Shown piece by piece: positions 9,658-20,107 of a stretch of 64,000 nt of DNA (position 1 is the first letter of the stretch; every line of letters starts with the position of its first letter). Where the stretch lies: contig CAVVEC010000008.1 in NCBI GenBank assembly GCA_963747105.1, positions 62,001 to 126,000 of the forward strand. Reading direction: 5' to 3'. The position numbers and the translations under genes are program-made. The notes under the pieces were generated by a model, which searched no databases, was not told the DNA's origin, and saw only the letters and a program-made list of their open reading frames with translations. This DNA comes from CAVVEC01 sp963747105 (GTDB lineage Bacteria; Acidobacteriota; Terriglobia; Terriglobales; Acidobacteriaceae).

Positions 9658-10396
9658 TTGAAATCCCTTTTCCTAATTTTCACTCTGCTGTTTACTCTTT
9701 CCGCCTTCGCTGCCAATGCCAAGAGCATTTCCTACAAGAGCGGTGACGACACCGTGCAAGCCGTCCTTTACGCGCCGGACGGAAAAGGATCATTTCCGGG
9801 CATAGTGGTTATCCACGAGTGGTGGGGGCTGAACGATTGGGTGAAAGAGCAGGCCGGGAAACTCGCCGACCAGGGCTACGTCACGCTGGCTATCGATCTC
9901 TATCGCGGCAAAGTGGCAACCACCCCCGAGGAAGCGCATGAAATCATGCGCGGTGTGCCCGAAGACCGCGCCAAACGCGACCTGCATGCCGCCGTGGAGT
10001 TCCTCAAGTCGCAATCGAATGTTAAGCAAGACCGCATTGCGTCGATTGGGTGGTGCATGGGCGGAGGTTACTCGCTGGACGTCGCGATGCAGGAACCCAC
10101 ACTCACGGCAACTGTGATCAACTACGGCCATCTTGCCAGTGACCCCGAGTCAATCAAGTCCATCCACGCTTCCATCCTGGGACTCTTCGGCGGTCAAGAT
10201 CGCGGCATCCCGGTCGGACGACGTCAAGAAATTCGAGCAAGCGTTGAAGCAGCAGGGCAAGCGAGTGGAAATCATGATTTACCCCGACGCCGGCCACGGA
10301 TTCGAAAATCCCAACAACAAAGACGGCTATCGCGCCGCCGACGCAGCCGACGCCTGGAAGCGGACGGTCAGCTTCCTCGCCAGCACACTCAAGTAG
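9658..10396 (+). pseudogene. Secreted dienelactone hydrolase family protein, one frameshift
   Basis: Alpha/beta hydrolase of the dienelactone hydrolase family. Starts at TTG 9658 behind GGAGGA, with a signal peptide of about 20 residues (LFLIFTLLFTLSAFAANA). The catalytic triad is visible: Cys in GWCMGGGYS, Asp in GGQDRGIPV, and His in DAGHGFEN. The frame changes near 10208, where one extra G separates IPV from DDVKKFEQALKQQGK. With the base removed the protein is about 245 residues, the normal size. Likely a sequencing indel. Confidence 0.88.
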
Positions 10397-10574
10397 CTGT
10401 AGGAAGTCAGCATCCGCGTTCCCAATACCTCGTGCCCTTGCGGGATTTCCGATAATCCGATGGCTAAGTGCTGAGTGCAAATGCTGGTGTCATTTCCGAC
10501 TATCGCATTGGCAAAAATTTCCACTTGCCAGACGGTACTAGTCTGATTACTATTCAGCATCTCGGAGAAACTGA

Positions 10575-10940
10575 TTGGCTGCCTTCTCTATGAACATCGG
10601 CGAGACGATTCGGAACTACCGGCTGCAGAAAGGTATGTCTCAGGGCGATATTGAAAAGCGCACCGGGCTGCTGCGCTGCTATCTCTCCCGCGTAGAGAAC
10701 GGGCACACCATCCCTTCGCTAGACACACTTTCCAAGATCGCGGGCGCGATGGAGCTTCCTCTGTCACAATTCTTCTCCGATGCCGGACACAGCAATGGGG
10801 CCAAGGGCTTGCCCCAGCTTTCCGATGACGAAGTCCGTTTCCTGAGCCAGATCCGCCGCTATTCCGTAAGCTTGAACGACAGTGATCGCAAACTGGTTCT
10901 GGCCATGGTGAAGAAGATGGCGTCCAGTTCGGGGAAATAG
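10575..10940 (+). CDS. XRE-family helix-turn-helix transcriptional regulator
   Basis: 121 residues with an N-terminal Cro/C1-type HTH: IGETIRNYRLQKGMSQGDIEKRTG, then CYLSRVENGHTIPSLDTLSKIAGAM. The C-terminal 50 residues are charged and lack a cupin or peptidase domain. TTG at 10575 is preceded by GGAG 7 nt upstream; ATG at 10590 is an alternative lacking a good RBS. Target unknown. Members with this short form are widespread in acidobacteria. Confidence 0.85.
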   Translation: MAAFSMNIGETIRNYRLQKGMSQGDIEKRTGLLRCYLSRVENGHTIPSLDTLSKIAGAMELPLSQFFSDAGHSNGAKGLPQLSDDEVRFLSQIRRYSVSLNDSDRKLVLAMVKKMASSSGK

Positions 10941-11031
10941 CTCTCACCTCACAGTGGAAACCGAGGCTCAACGCCCTCGACCTCACCTGGCGCGACCTCC
11001 CGGATTCTGCCAGTTCCGACCAGTTCCGACC

Positions 11032-11859
11032 TCAAAACGGGAACCGGATGGACAAGATTGCATTGTGATTAGTTGTGTGAAAGTGAGTCGTGGCGATCTG
11101 GTAGCCACCACCGAAGGTGAAGCCAACTCTGTTCCAAAGATGGAGACGTCCAATCACCAGGCCCGGGGTCACAAAGTTCTGTTTCATCCCATCGTTCTTG
11201 CCATCCTGAAAGAAGGTTGAGTTGAGTTCCACTTCGGGCCAGAATTTGCGAAGCATGTGGTACTGAAAGGTGTTGTTCCAGGCATAGGTCCGACCTACAA
11301 GGTTCGTATCCGCTACGGGCAACCCAATTCCGAAGGTTCCCTGGGCATCAAAGTGGCCAAGCCCCTTACCATAGGCGATGGTTGGCGTGATGACCGCGTG
11401 CAAAGCGCCGTTGGTGTGAGAGCCGGTGGGCACGCTCCAGCCTAAGAATGCTGTCAGGATGTAGTTGCCATGCTGCTCGTTCGCAGAGAGCAACCGGTAC
11501 TTCACCAGGAAAGCCACATCGCCGAATCCGTTCTTGTCGGCGGGATTGTTGTGGTCAATGTACGGAGGCAGGTTGAAAATCACTTCGACTTTCTCGAAGG
11601 GAATCAATTCCAGCCCCTTGCCGCCGTCGTAGTTGTCGGTGGTCAAACCTTTGGCGTTCTCCTGCCACAACTGGTCGTAGCGGAATTCCTCTTCAAGGCG
11701 GGGTGTCGTGGTTGCGAGTGGTGTGATCCAGTGCGGCTGCTCAGCCTGTGTTTTGTCCACCCGGCTGAACCAATCGGCAAGATATCCGTCCTGGGCCCAG
11801 GTCAACGTGGATGAGAAACCGAGGACGGCCGCCACAACAAGCAGAGCAGGGTTGCGCAT
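11032..11859 (-). CDS. Predicted outer-membrane beta-barrel protein
   Basis: 275 residues with a clear signal peptide (LLVVAAVLGFSSTLTWA, cleavage after AQ). The rest alternates polar and hydrophobic residues in strand-length segments, is rich in Gly, Tyr and Asn, and ends in Phe (SIRFPF), the outer-membrane insertion signal. TPRLEEEFRYDQL and ILTAFLGWSVPTGS are reminiscent of the transporter-like family first named from phenol-degradation operons, but substrate is unknown. It is divergent from the Mop-domain regulator at 12000, which makes that protein a candidate regulator. Confidence 0.7.
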   Translation of the reverse strand: MRNPALLVVAAVLGFSSTLTWAQDGYLADWFSRVDKTQAEQPHWITPLATTTPRLEEEFRYDQLWQENAKGLTTDNYDGGKGLELIPFEKVEVIFNLPPYIDHNNPADKNGFGDVAFLVKYRLLSANEQHGNYILTAFLGWSVPTGSHTNGALHAVITPTIAYGKGLGHFDAQGTFGIGLPVADTNLVGRTYAWNNTFQYHMLRKFWPEVELNSTFFQDGKNDGMKQNFVTPGLVIGRLHLWNRVGFTFGGGYQIATTHFHTTNHNAILSIRFPF

Positions 11860-11999
11860 TGAGCCTCCAAATGAATGGGTATCTGGAAAAGAAATCAGAA
11901 GTGTATATTACGTACGGTTATCATGTCCAATGCAATGCAGTTCTATACTTTTCAAGACTCATTGACGGCATCCTGGGTTAACGGTACGATTTCGTTCCG

Positions 12000-12434
12000 A
12001 TGCCGAGGACTGGCAAATCCGGACGCAACAATGAAGCCTTACTGAGGCTCCGGGACGCAGCTTTGCAACTCGGGATCAGCTTTCCCACGATCAAGCAGTG
12101 GATTTACAAGAAGAGAATTCGCAGCGTCCAAACGGCGGGTGGGCATCACCGCATCCCCCAGAGCGAACTCGACAGGCTGCTTTTCAGAACCCGAGGCCGA
12201 ACCGAGAAGGAACGCCAGCAGATCGTCCGCCGCTGCAGTGGACGCAATCAGTTAGTCGGGCGCATCGACGCTGTCCGCATTAGCGGTCTCATGGCGGAAA
12301 TAGAAATTTCGATCGGGGGCCAGCAAATCACATCCATCATCACCGCCCGTTCCGCACGGGAGATGCAACTGAAACCGGGCCAGACGGCCGCAGCTCTCAT
12401 AAAAGCGACGGAAGTTATGATCCTGCGAGTGTGA
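12000..12434 (+). CDS. DNA-binding regulator: MerR/excisionase-like HTH plus Mop (TOBE) domain
   Basis: 144 residues. Residues 15-60 form a MerR/excisionase-type winged helix (LRLRDAALQLGISFPTIKQWIYKKRIRSV, then GGHHRIPQSELDRLL). Residues 80-144 form a molybdopterin-binding-like (Mop/TOBE) domain: QLVGRIDAVRISGLMAEIEISIGGQQITSIITARSA with the C-terminal strand AALIKATEVMILRV. Known relatives sense molybdate or tungstate oxyanions. No modABC genes are in view. Divergent from the barrel gene at 11859, 140 nt away. Confidence 0.85.
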   Translation: MPRTGKSGRNNEALLRLRDAALQLGISFPTIKQWIYKKRIRSVQTAGGHHRIPQSELDRLLFRTRGRTEKERQQIVRRCSGRNQLVGRIDAVRISGLMAEIEISIGGQQITSIITARSAREMQLKPGQTAAALIKATEVMILRV

Positions 12435-12593
12435 CCTGGAACAACACCCCTCCCTCCCCACCGTCGGAATCTCAGGCCCTTGAAATCCCAGAACGCTTCC
12501 CTCAGGGTAACTTTCGTTCTAGCCCTCCGGTGACCCGCAGGAATCTCGCCCGCGCGCGTCATTCCTCTTAGACTGTCGGTTGGAGAACCCGCG

Positions 12594-13223
12594 GTGACCA
12601 TCGACGAAGAACTGACTCTGCTGGAGTCGCAACTGCGCCGCCTCAAGATCGAGTACGAGGTCTATTTCAGCAACCCCACCAAGAAGCCGCCCACCGATGT
12701 CGAATGGAAGGTGCTCAGCCTGCTGCGCAAGTTCAGCGATGGCGGACGGATGAGTTTTCACCAGCGTTTCCGCTACAACGAAATGGCGCAGCGCTATGCC
12801 ATCTACAGCGACCTCTGGCGCAAGAAGGGGCGCATTCGAGAGGAAGGTTACCGCCGTCCGCAGGACGCGTTGCTTTCCGTGCAAGGCGTTCGTCCCGATG
12901 AGGAGCATGAAGCGCAGCACCATCCGGTGTATGGAGTAGGGCACCGGGCGCTGCCGCTGCCGCCGCTGTAGCGGAGGAGCCGCTTACCGTGCAGTGCTCC
13001 GATGCGCGCGCGGAACGCGGCCAGGTGGAAAAGCTCTACCATGCGCTCACCGAAGCCAAGAAGAAAAGCCGGCGAGTCGGTCGCCGGCAACCTCGACAGT
13101 TTCACCTCTTTTGTGCAGAAAAAAACGGACCAGATCCGAAAAGAACACGGCTGCCAGGCCGTCGAATACACAGTTGAGATGGAAGGCGGCAAGGTCCGGC
13201 TGAAGGCAAAAGCGAAGATCTAG
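12594..13223 (+). pseudogene. MXAN_5187-like C-terminal domain protein, two frameshifts
   Basis: Starts at GTG 12594. The N-terminal part LRRLKIEYEVYFSNPTKKPPTD and MSFHQRFRYNEMAQRYAIYSDLWRKK matches the helical domain found at the C-terminus of myxobacterial and acidobacterial MXAN_5187-type proteins. Near 12900 the reading passes to another frame carrying an Ala-rich linker, then ERGQVEKLYHALTEAKKK. At the A-run near 13063 one extra base returns it to the first frame for GNLDSFTSFVQKKTDQIRKEH. Full repaired length is about 209 residues. Function unknown; no signal peptide. Confidence 0.7.
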
Positions 13224-13417
13224 TCGTTGGCTGCTCGTCGTTGTTCAGTGCGATCCGCCTGAGACTCCCTAATGCCGCACAAATTTTGAGTTGCTCTGCG
13301 AGATTGGCGAGTTAATCGCTTGAGTCCGAACACCCCCTAACCGACCAGCGATGAACGACCAGCGACGGCCCACCACTGGTAGAATTTTCCTTTACACGTC
13401 ATTGTTAAGAGGCCGTC

Positions 13418-14974
13418 ATGCCCAAGATTCAGCGCGCCATTCTCAGCGTCACCGATAAGACCGGGCTGGTCGAGTTCGCCCGCAAGCTCTCCGGCCTAGG
13501 CGTGGAGTTAGTCTCGACGGGAGGCACGGCCAAGCTCCTGCGCGATTCAGGCATCGCGGTGAAAGACATTTCCGAGTTGACTGGCTTTCCCGAGATGCTG
13601 GACGGCCGGGTCAAGACCCTCCATCCCAAAGTGCACGGCGGAATCCTGCACCGGCGCGAGAACCCGGCGCACCGTAACGCCGTCGCTGAGCATGGAATTC
13701 AGCCGATAGACATGGTGGTCGTCAATCTCTACGCATTCGAGAAGACTGCGGCCAAGCCCGGAGTGCATTTTGACGAGGTCATCGAGAACATTGATATCGG
13801 CGGACCCTCGATGATCCGTTCTGCGGCGAAGAATTTCCAGGACGTTGCTGTGGTTACCTCGCCTAGCGATTACGACGCGATTGCGGAAGAACTGGCTAAG
13901 TCCGACGGTGAATTGTCCTCCGCAACCAAGTGGCGGCTGGCGCAGAAAGCTTTTGCGACCACCGCAGCCTACGACTCCGCCATTGCTTCCACGCTGGAGC
14001 GGGCCAGCGCCAACGGCCAGCTTCGACCTTCGTCTGGATTCCGGATTTCCCCAGACCCTGCGCCTGTCATTTCACAAGGTCATGGATCTGCGCTACGGCG
14101 AAAACCCGCACCAGAAGGCGGCCATGTACTCCGATGGCTCCGGCAAGGGCGTAGCGAACGGGCGCCAGATTCAAGGCAAAGAGCTTTCCTACAACAACAT
14201 TGTGGACTTGCATGCAGCGTGGGATTTGGCTCAGGAATTTGACGAGCCGGTTTGCGTAATTATTAAGCACACCAATCCTTCTGGTGCGGCTACCGGCAAG
14301 ACCTTGGCGGAGGCTTCAAAAAAGCGCTGGAGTGTGATCCCGTGTCGGCGTTTGGGGGAGTGATTGGAGCGAACCGCCCGCTGGACAGCGACGCTGCAGA
14401 GGAGATGGCAAAGCTCTTTCTTGAAGTCATTGCCGCCCCGGCATTCGACAAAGCGGCGAAGGCCAAGTTCGCGGCGAAGAAAAATCTGCGCTTAGTCGAA
14501 GTCACCGATGCGCCCCAGAAATGGGTGCTGAAGAACGTTTCCGGCGGAGTTCTGCTCCAGGATGCCGATGTGCGCCCGCTCGAGGAATCCGAACTGAAAG
14601 TTGTCACCGAACGCCAGCCTTCTGCGGAGGAAAAACGTGCCCTGCTCTTCGCCTGGAAAGTTTGCAAACACGTCAAATCGAACGCCATCGTTTACGCTCG
14701 CGATGGGCAGACCGTGGGCGTGGGCGCGGGGCAAATGAGCCGCGTGGATTCCTGTAAAGTCGGTGCCATGAAAGCCGTGCTGCCTCTGAAGGGAACCGTT
14801 GCTGCCTCGGATGCCTTTTTTCCGTTTCCCGATGGAGTTGAGGAGATCGCCAAAGCCGGCGCCACCGCGATCATCCAGCCCGGCGGCTCCATGCGCGACC
14901 AGGAAGTGATCGAAGCCGCCGACCGGTTCGGGCTGGCCATGATCTTCACCGGAGTGAGGCACTTCCGGCATTAA
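13418..14974 (+). pseudogene. purH: Bifunctional AICAR transformylase/IMP cyclohydrolase, two frameshifts
   Basis: Last two steps of IMP synthesis. N-terminal IMP cyclohydrolase domain (MGS-like): RAILSVTDKTGLVEFA, STGGTAKLLRD, GRVKTLHPKVHGGIL. C-terminal transformylase domain: LRYGENPHQKAAMY, IIKHTNPSGAA, DPVSAFGGVIG, SDAFFPFPDG, ATAIIQPGGSMRDQEVI, GVRHFRH. Frame changes lie near 14020-14040 and in a run of six A residues near 14320, both single-base. Repaired length is about 519 residues, normal for PurH. With purM also broken, true loss of de novo purine synthesis is possible, but error in homopolymers is simpler. Confidence 0.92.
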
Positions 14975-15051
14975 AATGAGCATTCACCACGCAGCGGCTG
15001 GCATTTAGCCGAATCCGTGTTTGCCCAGGCCTAGCAAGAGCCGGCGGCCAG

Positions 15052-15102
15052 GCTGAATGCTAGATGCTGAGTGCCAAATGCTAAGTATAAGTGCCAAGTG
15101 CT
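15052..15102. repeat. Degenerate short repeats of the TGCTGAGTGC type
   Basis: The 270-nt gap between purH and the TPR gene has no gene. It holds several imperfect copies of an 8-10 nt word alternating TGCTGAGTGC, AAATGC and CTAAGTGC. The same word family is at 10459-10486, at 55351-55412 and 55494-55526 (as an inverted pair), and in the gap at 47855-47870. These look like an interspersed, non-coding repeat. Confidence 0.5.
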
Positions 15103-15270
15103 TTCACGCAGTTTCGTTCCACTGGTCCCTGTACCTCCGAATCTTGTTTCAGGCGGTTCCTCGGCCTCTTTTTCGCTATCCTTGTTGACGAAGGTTTACA
15201 ATAATGTGAGCACCCGCAGGTAGCAGTCCGGCATCCAATCGCTATGGTTTTGGGAATCCGAAGGTCCTCG

Positions 15271-17334
15271 ATGAAAAGCATGCGCAGGATTGTTTTTGTA
15301 TTTTTGATGGCCGCAATCGCAATTGCCCAGCAACCCCCTGCTTCCGCAGCCTCCAAGCCGGCAACTCCGACTGGCTCTCGCAAGGTGGACCGCGCCGCCG
15401 CTTACTATCACTACGCTCTGGCTCACATGTACGAGGAGCAGGTGGCGATGTATGGCCGAAGTGATCTGGCCACCAAAGCCATCGAGGAATACCGGCTGGC
15501 CATCGAGGCGGACCCTACCTCCGAATACCTGACGTCAGGCTTGGCCGAGTTGTATGCCAAAACCGGACGGATCCGCGATGCGGTACTTGAAGCTCAGGAC
15601 ATCCTCAAACGTGACCCCAATAACCTCGAGGCCCACAAGCTGCTGGGGAGCATTTACCTGCGCTCGCTCGGCGATGTCCAGAGCGGAACCGGCTCGGACA
15701 ATGTCCTTAAGCTGGCCATCGAGCAGTACCAGGAAATCATAAAGATCGAACCCGATAGCGTGGACGACCACCTGCTTCTGGGCCGGCTGTACCGGTTGAA
15801 CAACGATCTGCAGAAGGCGGAGAGCGTGTTCAAGATCGCGGTGAAGCTGCAGCCTGATTCCGAGGAGGCCGTTACTACCCTTGCGATTCTCTACAGCGAG
15901 GAGGGTGATACCTCCCGCGCAGTCGAGGTCCTAAGCGCCGTCCCGGATGCGACTCGTTCAGCCAAACTTTATTCCGCGCTGGGCTACACTTACGAGCAGC
16001 AGAAGGAATACAAGAAGGCTATTGCGGCCTATCAGAAAGCAATTGACCTTGATCGCGACAATCTCGACGCCATTCGCGGCCTGGCGCAGAATCTGATGAA
16101 CGACGGCCAGACCGACGCTGCGCTCGAGCAGTACAAGATCATTGCCGAAGCCAATCCCGAGGATGCGCAAACCTACCTCCGCATGGCCGATATCTACCGC
16201 AAGACCGGGAAATTCGACCTGGCTCTGGAAAATCTGAAGAAAGCCGAGTCCATGGTGCAAGACTCGATGGAAGTGCCGTACAGCATGGCTGCGGTTTACC
16301 AGGCGCAAGGCCGCTACGATGAGGCCGCTCAGGTCCTGCAGGACCTGCTGAAGAAAACGGATAAGCCGGACAACAGCTACAACCAGAGCGAGAAAAATAA
16401 CCGCGCGGTTTTTCTGGAGCGTCTGGGCACGGTTTATCGCGAGAACAGCAACGAACCGCTGGCGCTGGAAACATTCCGCAAAATGCTAACGCTGGGGGAC
16501 GACAACGCCGAGCGCGGCTACCAGCAACTCATCGACACCTACCGGGAGGGCAAGCAGTGGCAGCAGGCTACGGACGCGGCCAAAGAAGCCACCGAGAAAC
16601 TGCCCAAAGATCGCGGCCTGAAAATGGTGTACGCGGCACAACTCGCGGATATGGGGCAGGTGGACGAAGGCCTGCAGCAAGTGAGGTCTCTGCTCAAGGG
16701 GACTCCCGACGATCGCGAGGTTTACGTCACGCTGGCTCAGATGTACAGCCGGCTGAAACGTTGGCCGGAGGCGGAAGAGGCTCTCGACAAGGCAGAGCAA
16801 CTGTCCAGTAAAGATGACGAGAAGCAGTACGTCGAGTTCCTGCGCGGATCCACCTATGAACGCCAGAAGAAGTACGACCAATCGGAAGAAGCATTCCGCA
16901 AAGTTCTGGCTGCGGATCCGCAGAATGCCGCCGTGCTCAACTATTTGGGATACATGCTGGCCGACCGCGGCGTCAAGCTGGACGAAGCGCTCATCATGAT
17001 CAAGAAAGCCGTCGACCTCGAGCCGGCCAACGGCGCCTATCTGGACTCGCTGGGGTGGGCGTACTTCAAACTCGGCAAGTTTGACTTGGCGGAAGACAAC
17101 CTGACCAAGGCTTCCCAGCACATGGGCGCGGATCCTACGGTGCAGGACCACCTCGGCGACCTGTACCAGAAGACAGGGCATCTGCGGCTGGCCGCGGCGC
17201 ACTGGGAGCGGGCGCTCGACGAGTGGAACAAGACCGTGGCTGCGGAAGTGGACACTGAGCTAATGGCCAAGGTGACCAAGAAACTGGAATCTGCCAAGGT
17301 CAAGCTGGCAAAGGAAGAGCCGGGAAATAAGTAG
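15271..17334 (+). CDS. Secreted or periplasmic tetratricopeptide-repeat protein
   Basis: About 687 residues from ATG 15271; an upstream ATG at 15244 adds nine residues before the signal peptide. The signal sequence (RIVFVFLMAAIAIAQ) is followed by some 14-16 TPR units, such as KAIEEYRLAIEADPTSEYL, KAIAAYQKAIDLDRDNLDA and EAFRKVLAADPQNAAVLNYLG. The C-terminal block YMLADRGVKLDEALIMIKKAVDLEPANGAYLDSLGWAYFKLGK is like that of many TPR proteins acting in cell-envelope assembly. A protein-interaction scaffold is likely. The frame is intact over 2 kb although its neighbours are broken. Confidence 0.88.
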   Translation: MKSMRRIVFVFLMAAIAIAQQPPASAASKPATPTGSRKVDRAAAYYHYALAHMYEEQVAMYGRSDLATKAIEEYRLAIEADPTSEYLTSGLAELYAKTGRIRDAVLEAQDILKRDPNNLEAHKLLGSIYLRSLGDVQSGTGSDNVLKLAIEQYQEIIKIEPDSVDDHLLLGRLYRLNNDLQKAESVFKIAVKLQPDSEEAVTTLAILYSEEGDTSRAVEVLSAVPDATRSAKLYSALGYTYEQQKEYKKAIAAYQKAIDLDRDNLDAIRGLAQNLMNDGQTDAALEQYKIIAEANPEDAQTYLRMADIYRKTGKFDLALENLKKAESMVQDSMEVPYSMAAVYQAQGRYDEAAQVLQDLLKKTDKPDNSYNQSEKNNRAVFLERLGTVYRENSNEPLALETFRKMLTLGDDNAERGYQQLIDTYREGKQWQQATDAAKEATEKLPKDRGLKMVYAAQLADMGQVDEGLQQVRSLLKGTPDDREVYVTLAQMYSRLKRWPEAEEALDKAEQLSSKDDEKQYVEFLRGSTYERQKKYDQSEEAFRKVLAADPQNAAVLNYLGYMLADRGVKLDEALIMIKKAVDLEPANGAYLDSLGWAYFKLGKFDLAEDNLTKASQHMGADPTVQDHLGDLYQKTGHLRLAAAHWERALDEWNKTVAAEVDTELMAKVTKKLESAKVKLAKEEPGNK

Positions 17335-17335
17335 T

Positions 17336-17491
17336 AGCGGCAAGTGGAAGTACAGCGTGGTCCACAAGCTCACCGGCCCCGAAGGCGAGGACCCTCTGGG
17401 CCTGACCATTGATGGAAAGGGCAACCTGTTCGGGACTACATTCCTGTTCGGTAAGTATTACGCCGGCACCGCCTTCGAGATCACGCCATAG
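17336..17491 (+). pseudogene. GloVer-repeat protein remnant (C-terminal)
   Basis: Directly after the TPR stop, an open frame without a start codon reads WKYSVVHKLTG, then DPLGLTIDGKGNLFGTTFLFG and ends GTAFEITP followed by a stop. This is the C-terminal end of a Gloeo/Verruco (GloVer) repeat protein like the full-length one at 34728-35963. Only the last 51 residues remain. A second remnant is at about 29095-29229. Confidence 0.7.
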
Positions 17492-17556
17492 CGTCGCCAT
17501 CTGCTTCTTTTCGTCTCTAGTAACCTGCGGCTCGGCCTCTGGTTTAGAATCTACCC

Positions 17557-18673
17557 ATGCTGGCCGACTACGCCGTGCGCGTGGAACAATCCCGCGGACG
17601 CCGTTATCCGGAGCCCCCGCATCCCTACCGCAACGACTTTCAGCGCGATCGCGACCGGGTCATCCATTCCCGGGCGTTTCGCCGCCTGGAAGCCAAGACG
17701 CAGGTCTTCACCCGCCGTTACTCCGACCATTTCCGCAACCGCTTGACCCACACGATTGAAGTCGCGCAGATCGCGCGCACCATCGCCGCCCAACTCGGCC
17801 TGAACGTTGACTTGGTGGAGGCGCTCGCCCTGGTGCACGATGTTGGCCATCCGCCGTTCGGCCACGCCGGCGAGAAGGCGCTCGATGCCGCCATGCGCCA
17901 GCACGGCTATTTCTTTCGATCACAATCTGCACGCCTTGCGCATTGTCGAGGACTTCGAGCTGCGCTATGCCGCCTTTCGCGGGCTCAATCTGACCTTCGA
18001 AGTGCGCGAGGGCATCATCAAACACTCGCACGACTATCGTGCTGATCAATTCCACGAACTGGCGGAATACTTACTTGACCACCGCCCGCCGCTCGAGGCT
18101 CAACTCATCGATATGGCCGACGAAATCGCCTACAGCAGCGCCGACCTCGATGACGGGTTTGAGGCCCGCCTGCTTTCCCTGGAAGAAATCCGCGACGGCA
18201 TTCCCAGATTCGATCGCTTTTACCGCGACGTTGAGCAGTTGTATCCGGGAGCTGTCGCAAAGCTGAAATTTAACGAGGCGCTCAAGCGCCTGCTCGACCG
18301 CTGGGTCGGAGATCTCATCCGCAATACGCAAGAGCAAATCCAGGCTGCCGGCGTCACCACCCTCGACGATGTGCGCGCTTGTACGCGGCGTCTGGTCCGA
18401 CTCAGTGCGCAGTCGAGGAAGAACGGAAAGCAGCCAAGGAATTTCTGCATCAGCATCTTTACTTCAGCCCGGCGCTGGATCCGGAAAAGAATGACGCCGA
18501 ACGGGTGGTCAGCAGAACTGTTCGGGTTTTGGATGGCGAAGCCCGAGAATCTGCCGTCCAACTATCAGGAGAAGGCTGGTCAGGACCCGTTGCCGCGCGT
18601 GATCTGCGACTATATCGCCGGCATGACCGACAACTACATCTACCAGCAATACGAGAAGCACTGTGGATCGTGA
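17557..18673 (+). pseudogene. dgt: dGTPase-like HD-domain nucleotide triphosphohydrolase, three frameshifts
   Basis: Hydrolyses dNTPs (classically dGTP) to nucleoside and triphosphate. Recognisable parts are DRVIHSRAFRRLEAKTQVF, RNRLTHTIEVAQIART, and the HD metal motif ALVHDVGHPPFGHAGE, then FDHNLHALRIVE, IDMADEIAYSSADLDDG and the C-terminal VICDYIAGMTDNYIYQQYEKH. Frame changes occur near 17918, 18405 and 18507, each a single base. Repaired length is about 372 residues, typical of the dNTPase subfamily lacking the E. coli insertions. Confidence 0.88.
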
Positions 18674-19039
18674 GGAAGGTGCCGGATCTCACGAATCGTG
18701 CGGATCGAAGAAAAGTAAAGAAAAGAGAAAAGGCTATCCGTGAAGGTCCGTGTAAATCGGTGGCAAGTGAGCCTGGGTTTTGCCCTGCGCAGTTTTTATA
18801 CCGGTTTCGCCAAAATTACCCTGGCAATTGGTTTCTGCACTCCATAAGCCGAGTTCCGGAGCTCCAATGTTATTGCAAACCAAAGAGTTAGCTTTCTCGC
18901 AGTTTGGCATTGAACCTGTTATACAAAACAGCAGATGCCACAGCAAACTGGTGTCGAGGATTTCAAAATCACGCAGCACGCCCGTGAGGCGTGCTGGAGT
19001 GGAGCCCCCAATATGCTCCCCCACCCGGAGGAAGTGGAA
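18674..19039. other. 366-nt gap before the OmpA-family gene
   Basis: No coding frame is convincing. It contains a phrase tccgtgaaggtccgtgtaaa near 18738 that resembles known interspersed words, and an 8-bp perfect hairpin AGCACGCC/GGCGTGCT at 18975-18982 and 18988-18995, 45 nt before the OmpA-family start. That hairpin may belong to the 5' leader. Confidence 0.4.
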
Positions 19040-19932
19040 ATGAAGAACCGCGCATTCGTTGCATTGCTCGTCGCGGTTGCGCTTGCTCTCCCAGCATTCG
19101 CGCAACAGACGAGTTCTACCTCTCAGGATCAATCTGCCAGCAGCAAGCCGGCACAGAGTTCACAAACTGCCTCGGCCGATCAGGCTGCCGCCATCGGCGC
19201 CACTGGCAAACAGCCCTTGCAGCCGGAGACCCACGAAGGTTTCTGGGGCCATAGTAAATCCGTTCGCCCGCAAGAAGTACGTGCAGCGGCAGGTTCAGCC
19301 CATCCAGGACCGCGTGAACGAGCTCGACGAGCTCACCGCGGCCAACAGCAAAATGATCAAGGACGTTGACTCCCGCGCCCAGCAAGGCATCCAGATGGCT
19401 TCGGCCAAAGCCAACGAAGCCGATCAGCACGCCATCGACGCCGGCAATAAGGCACAAACGGCGCAACAGACCGCCACCCAGGCCAACACCCGCCTCTCCA
19501 CCGTCGAGCAGGTGGTCGGCAACATTGACCAGTACAAAGCCACCACTCAGACCGAGATTCGCTTCCGTCCCGGCCAGAGCGTGCTGAGCAAGAAAGCCAA
19601 GGCCGCGCTGGATGACATGGCCACTCCGCTGAAGGATCAGCGTGGCTACATCATCGAAGTGCAGGGCTTCTCCTCCGGACGCGGCCAGGCCGCCATCGCC
19701 ACCTCGCAGAAGATGGCCGATTCGGTGGTCCGATACCTCGTGCTCAACCACGAGATTCCGGTCTACCGCATCTACGTGGTTGGCATGGGCAACGCCCCGG
19801 CTCCGAACGCCGATGAGGACCAGCAAAACCAAGCGGACCAGCGGCGGCCGCGTCGAAATCAGCCTGCTGAAGAACGACCTGGAGCAGCTGGCGTCAAGTT
19901 CGGCAGCGGACCAGCAATCCCAGCCGAAATAG
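19040..19932 (+). pseudogene. OmpA-family cell-envelope protein, two frameshifts
   Basis: Starts at 19040 behind GAGGAAG. A signal peptide (FVALLVAVALALPAFAQ) and a Ser/Gln/Ala-rich linker are followed, after a frame change near 19250, by NPFARKKYVQRQVQPIQDRVNELDELT and an Ala-rich coiled-coil region. The C-terminal OmpA-like peptidoglycan-binding fold is TEIRFRPGQSVLSKKAKAALDD, YIIEVQGFSS, VVRYLVLNHEIPVYRIYVVGMG. A second change near 19830 leads to SGGRVEISLLKNDLEQLA. Repaired length is about 297 residues. It probably anchors the outer membrane to the wall. Confidence 0.82.
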
Positions 19933-19974
19933 GTTTTCAGGACGACGGGCTCACCGCCCGAAGCCCTCCCCCAG

Positions 19975-20005
19975 AAAAGCCTCCTGCGTAAGCAGGAGGC
20001 TTTTT
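19975..20005 (+). terminator. Rho-independent terminator after the OmpA-family gene
   Basis: A perfect 13-bp stem (AAAAGCCTCCTGC with GCAGGAGGCTTTT), loop GTAA, and a T-run, 43 nt past the stop. It is symmetrical enough to serve the convergent prfA gene as well. Confidence 0.9.
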
Positions 20006-20107
20006 GATTCTGAGAGCTGAGAACCGATAACTGACAACTGGTTTTTTCAAGAATGCCTTCGGGGTCGTGAAGGTTAAGGGGAAGAGAAGCGACCTGGGCG
20101 GGGCTGC

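Noticed and set aside
16486..17202. 238-codon open frame antisense to the TPR gene
   Set aside because: Opposite strand of a clear signal-peptide TPR gene; composition is leucine/arginine-rich shadow translation with no family motif.
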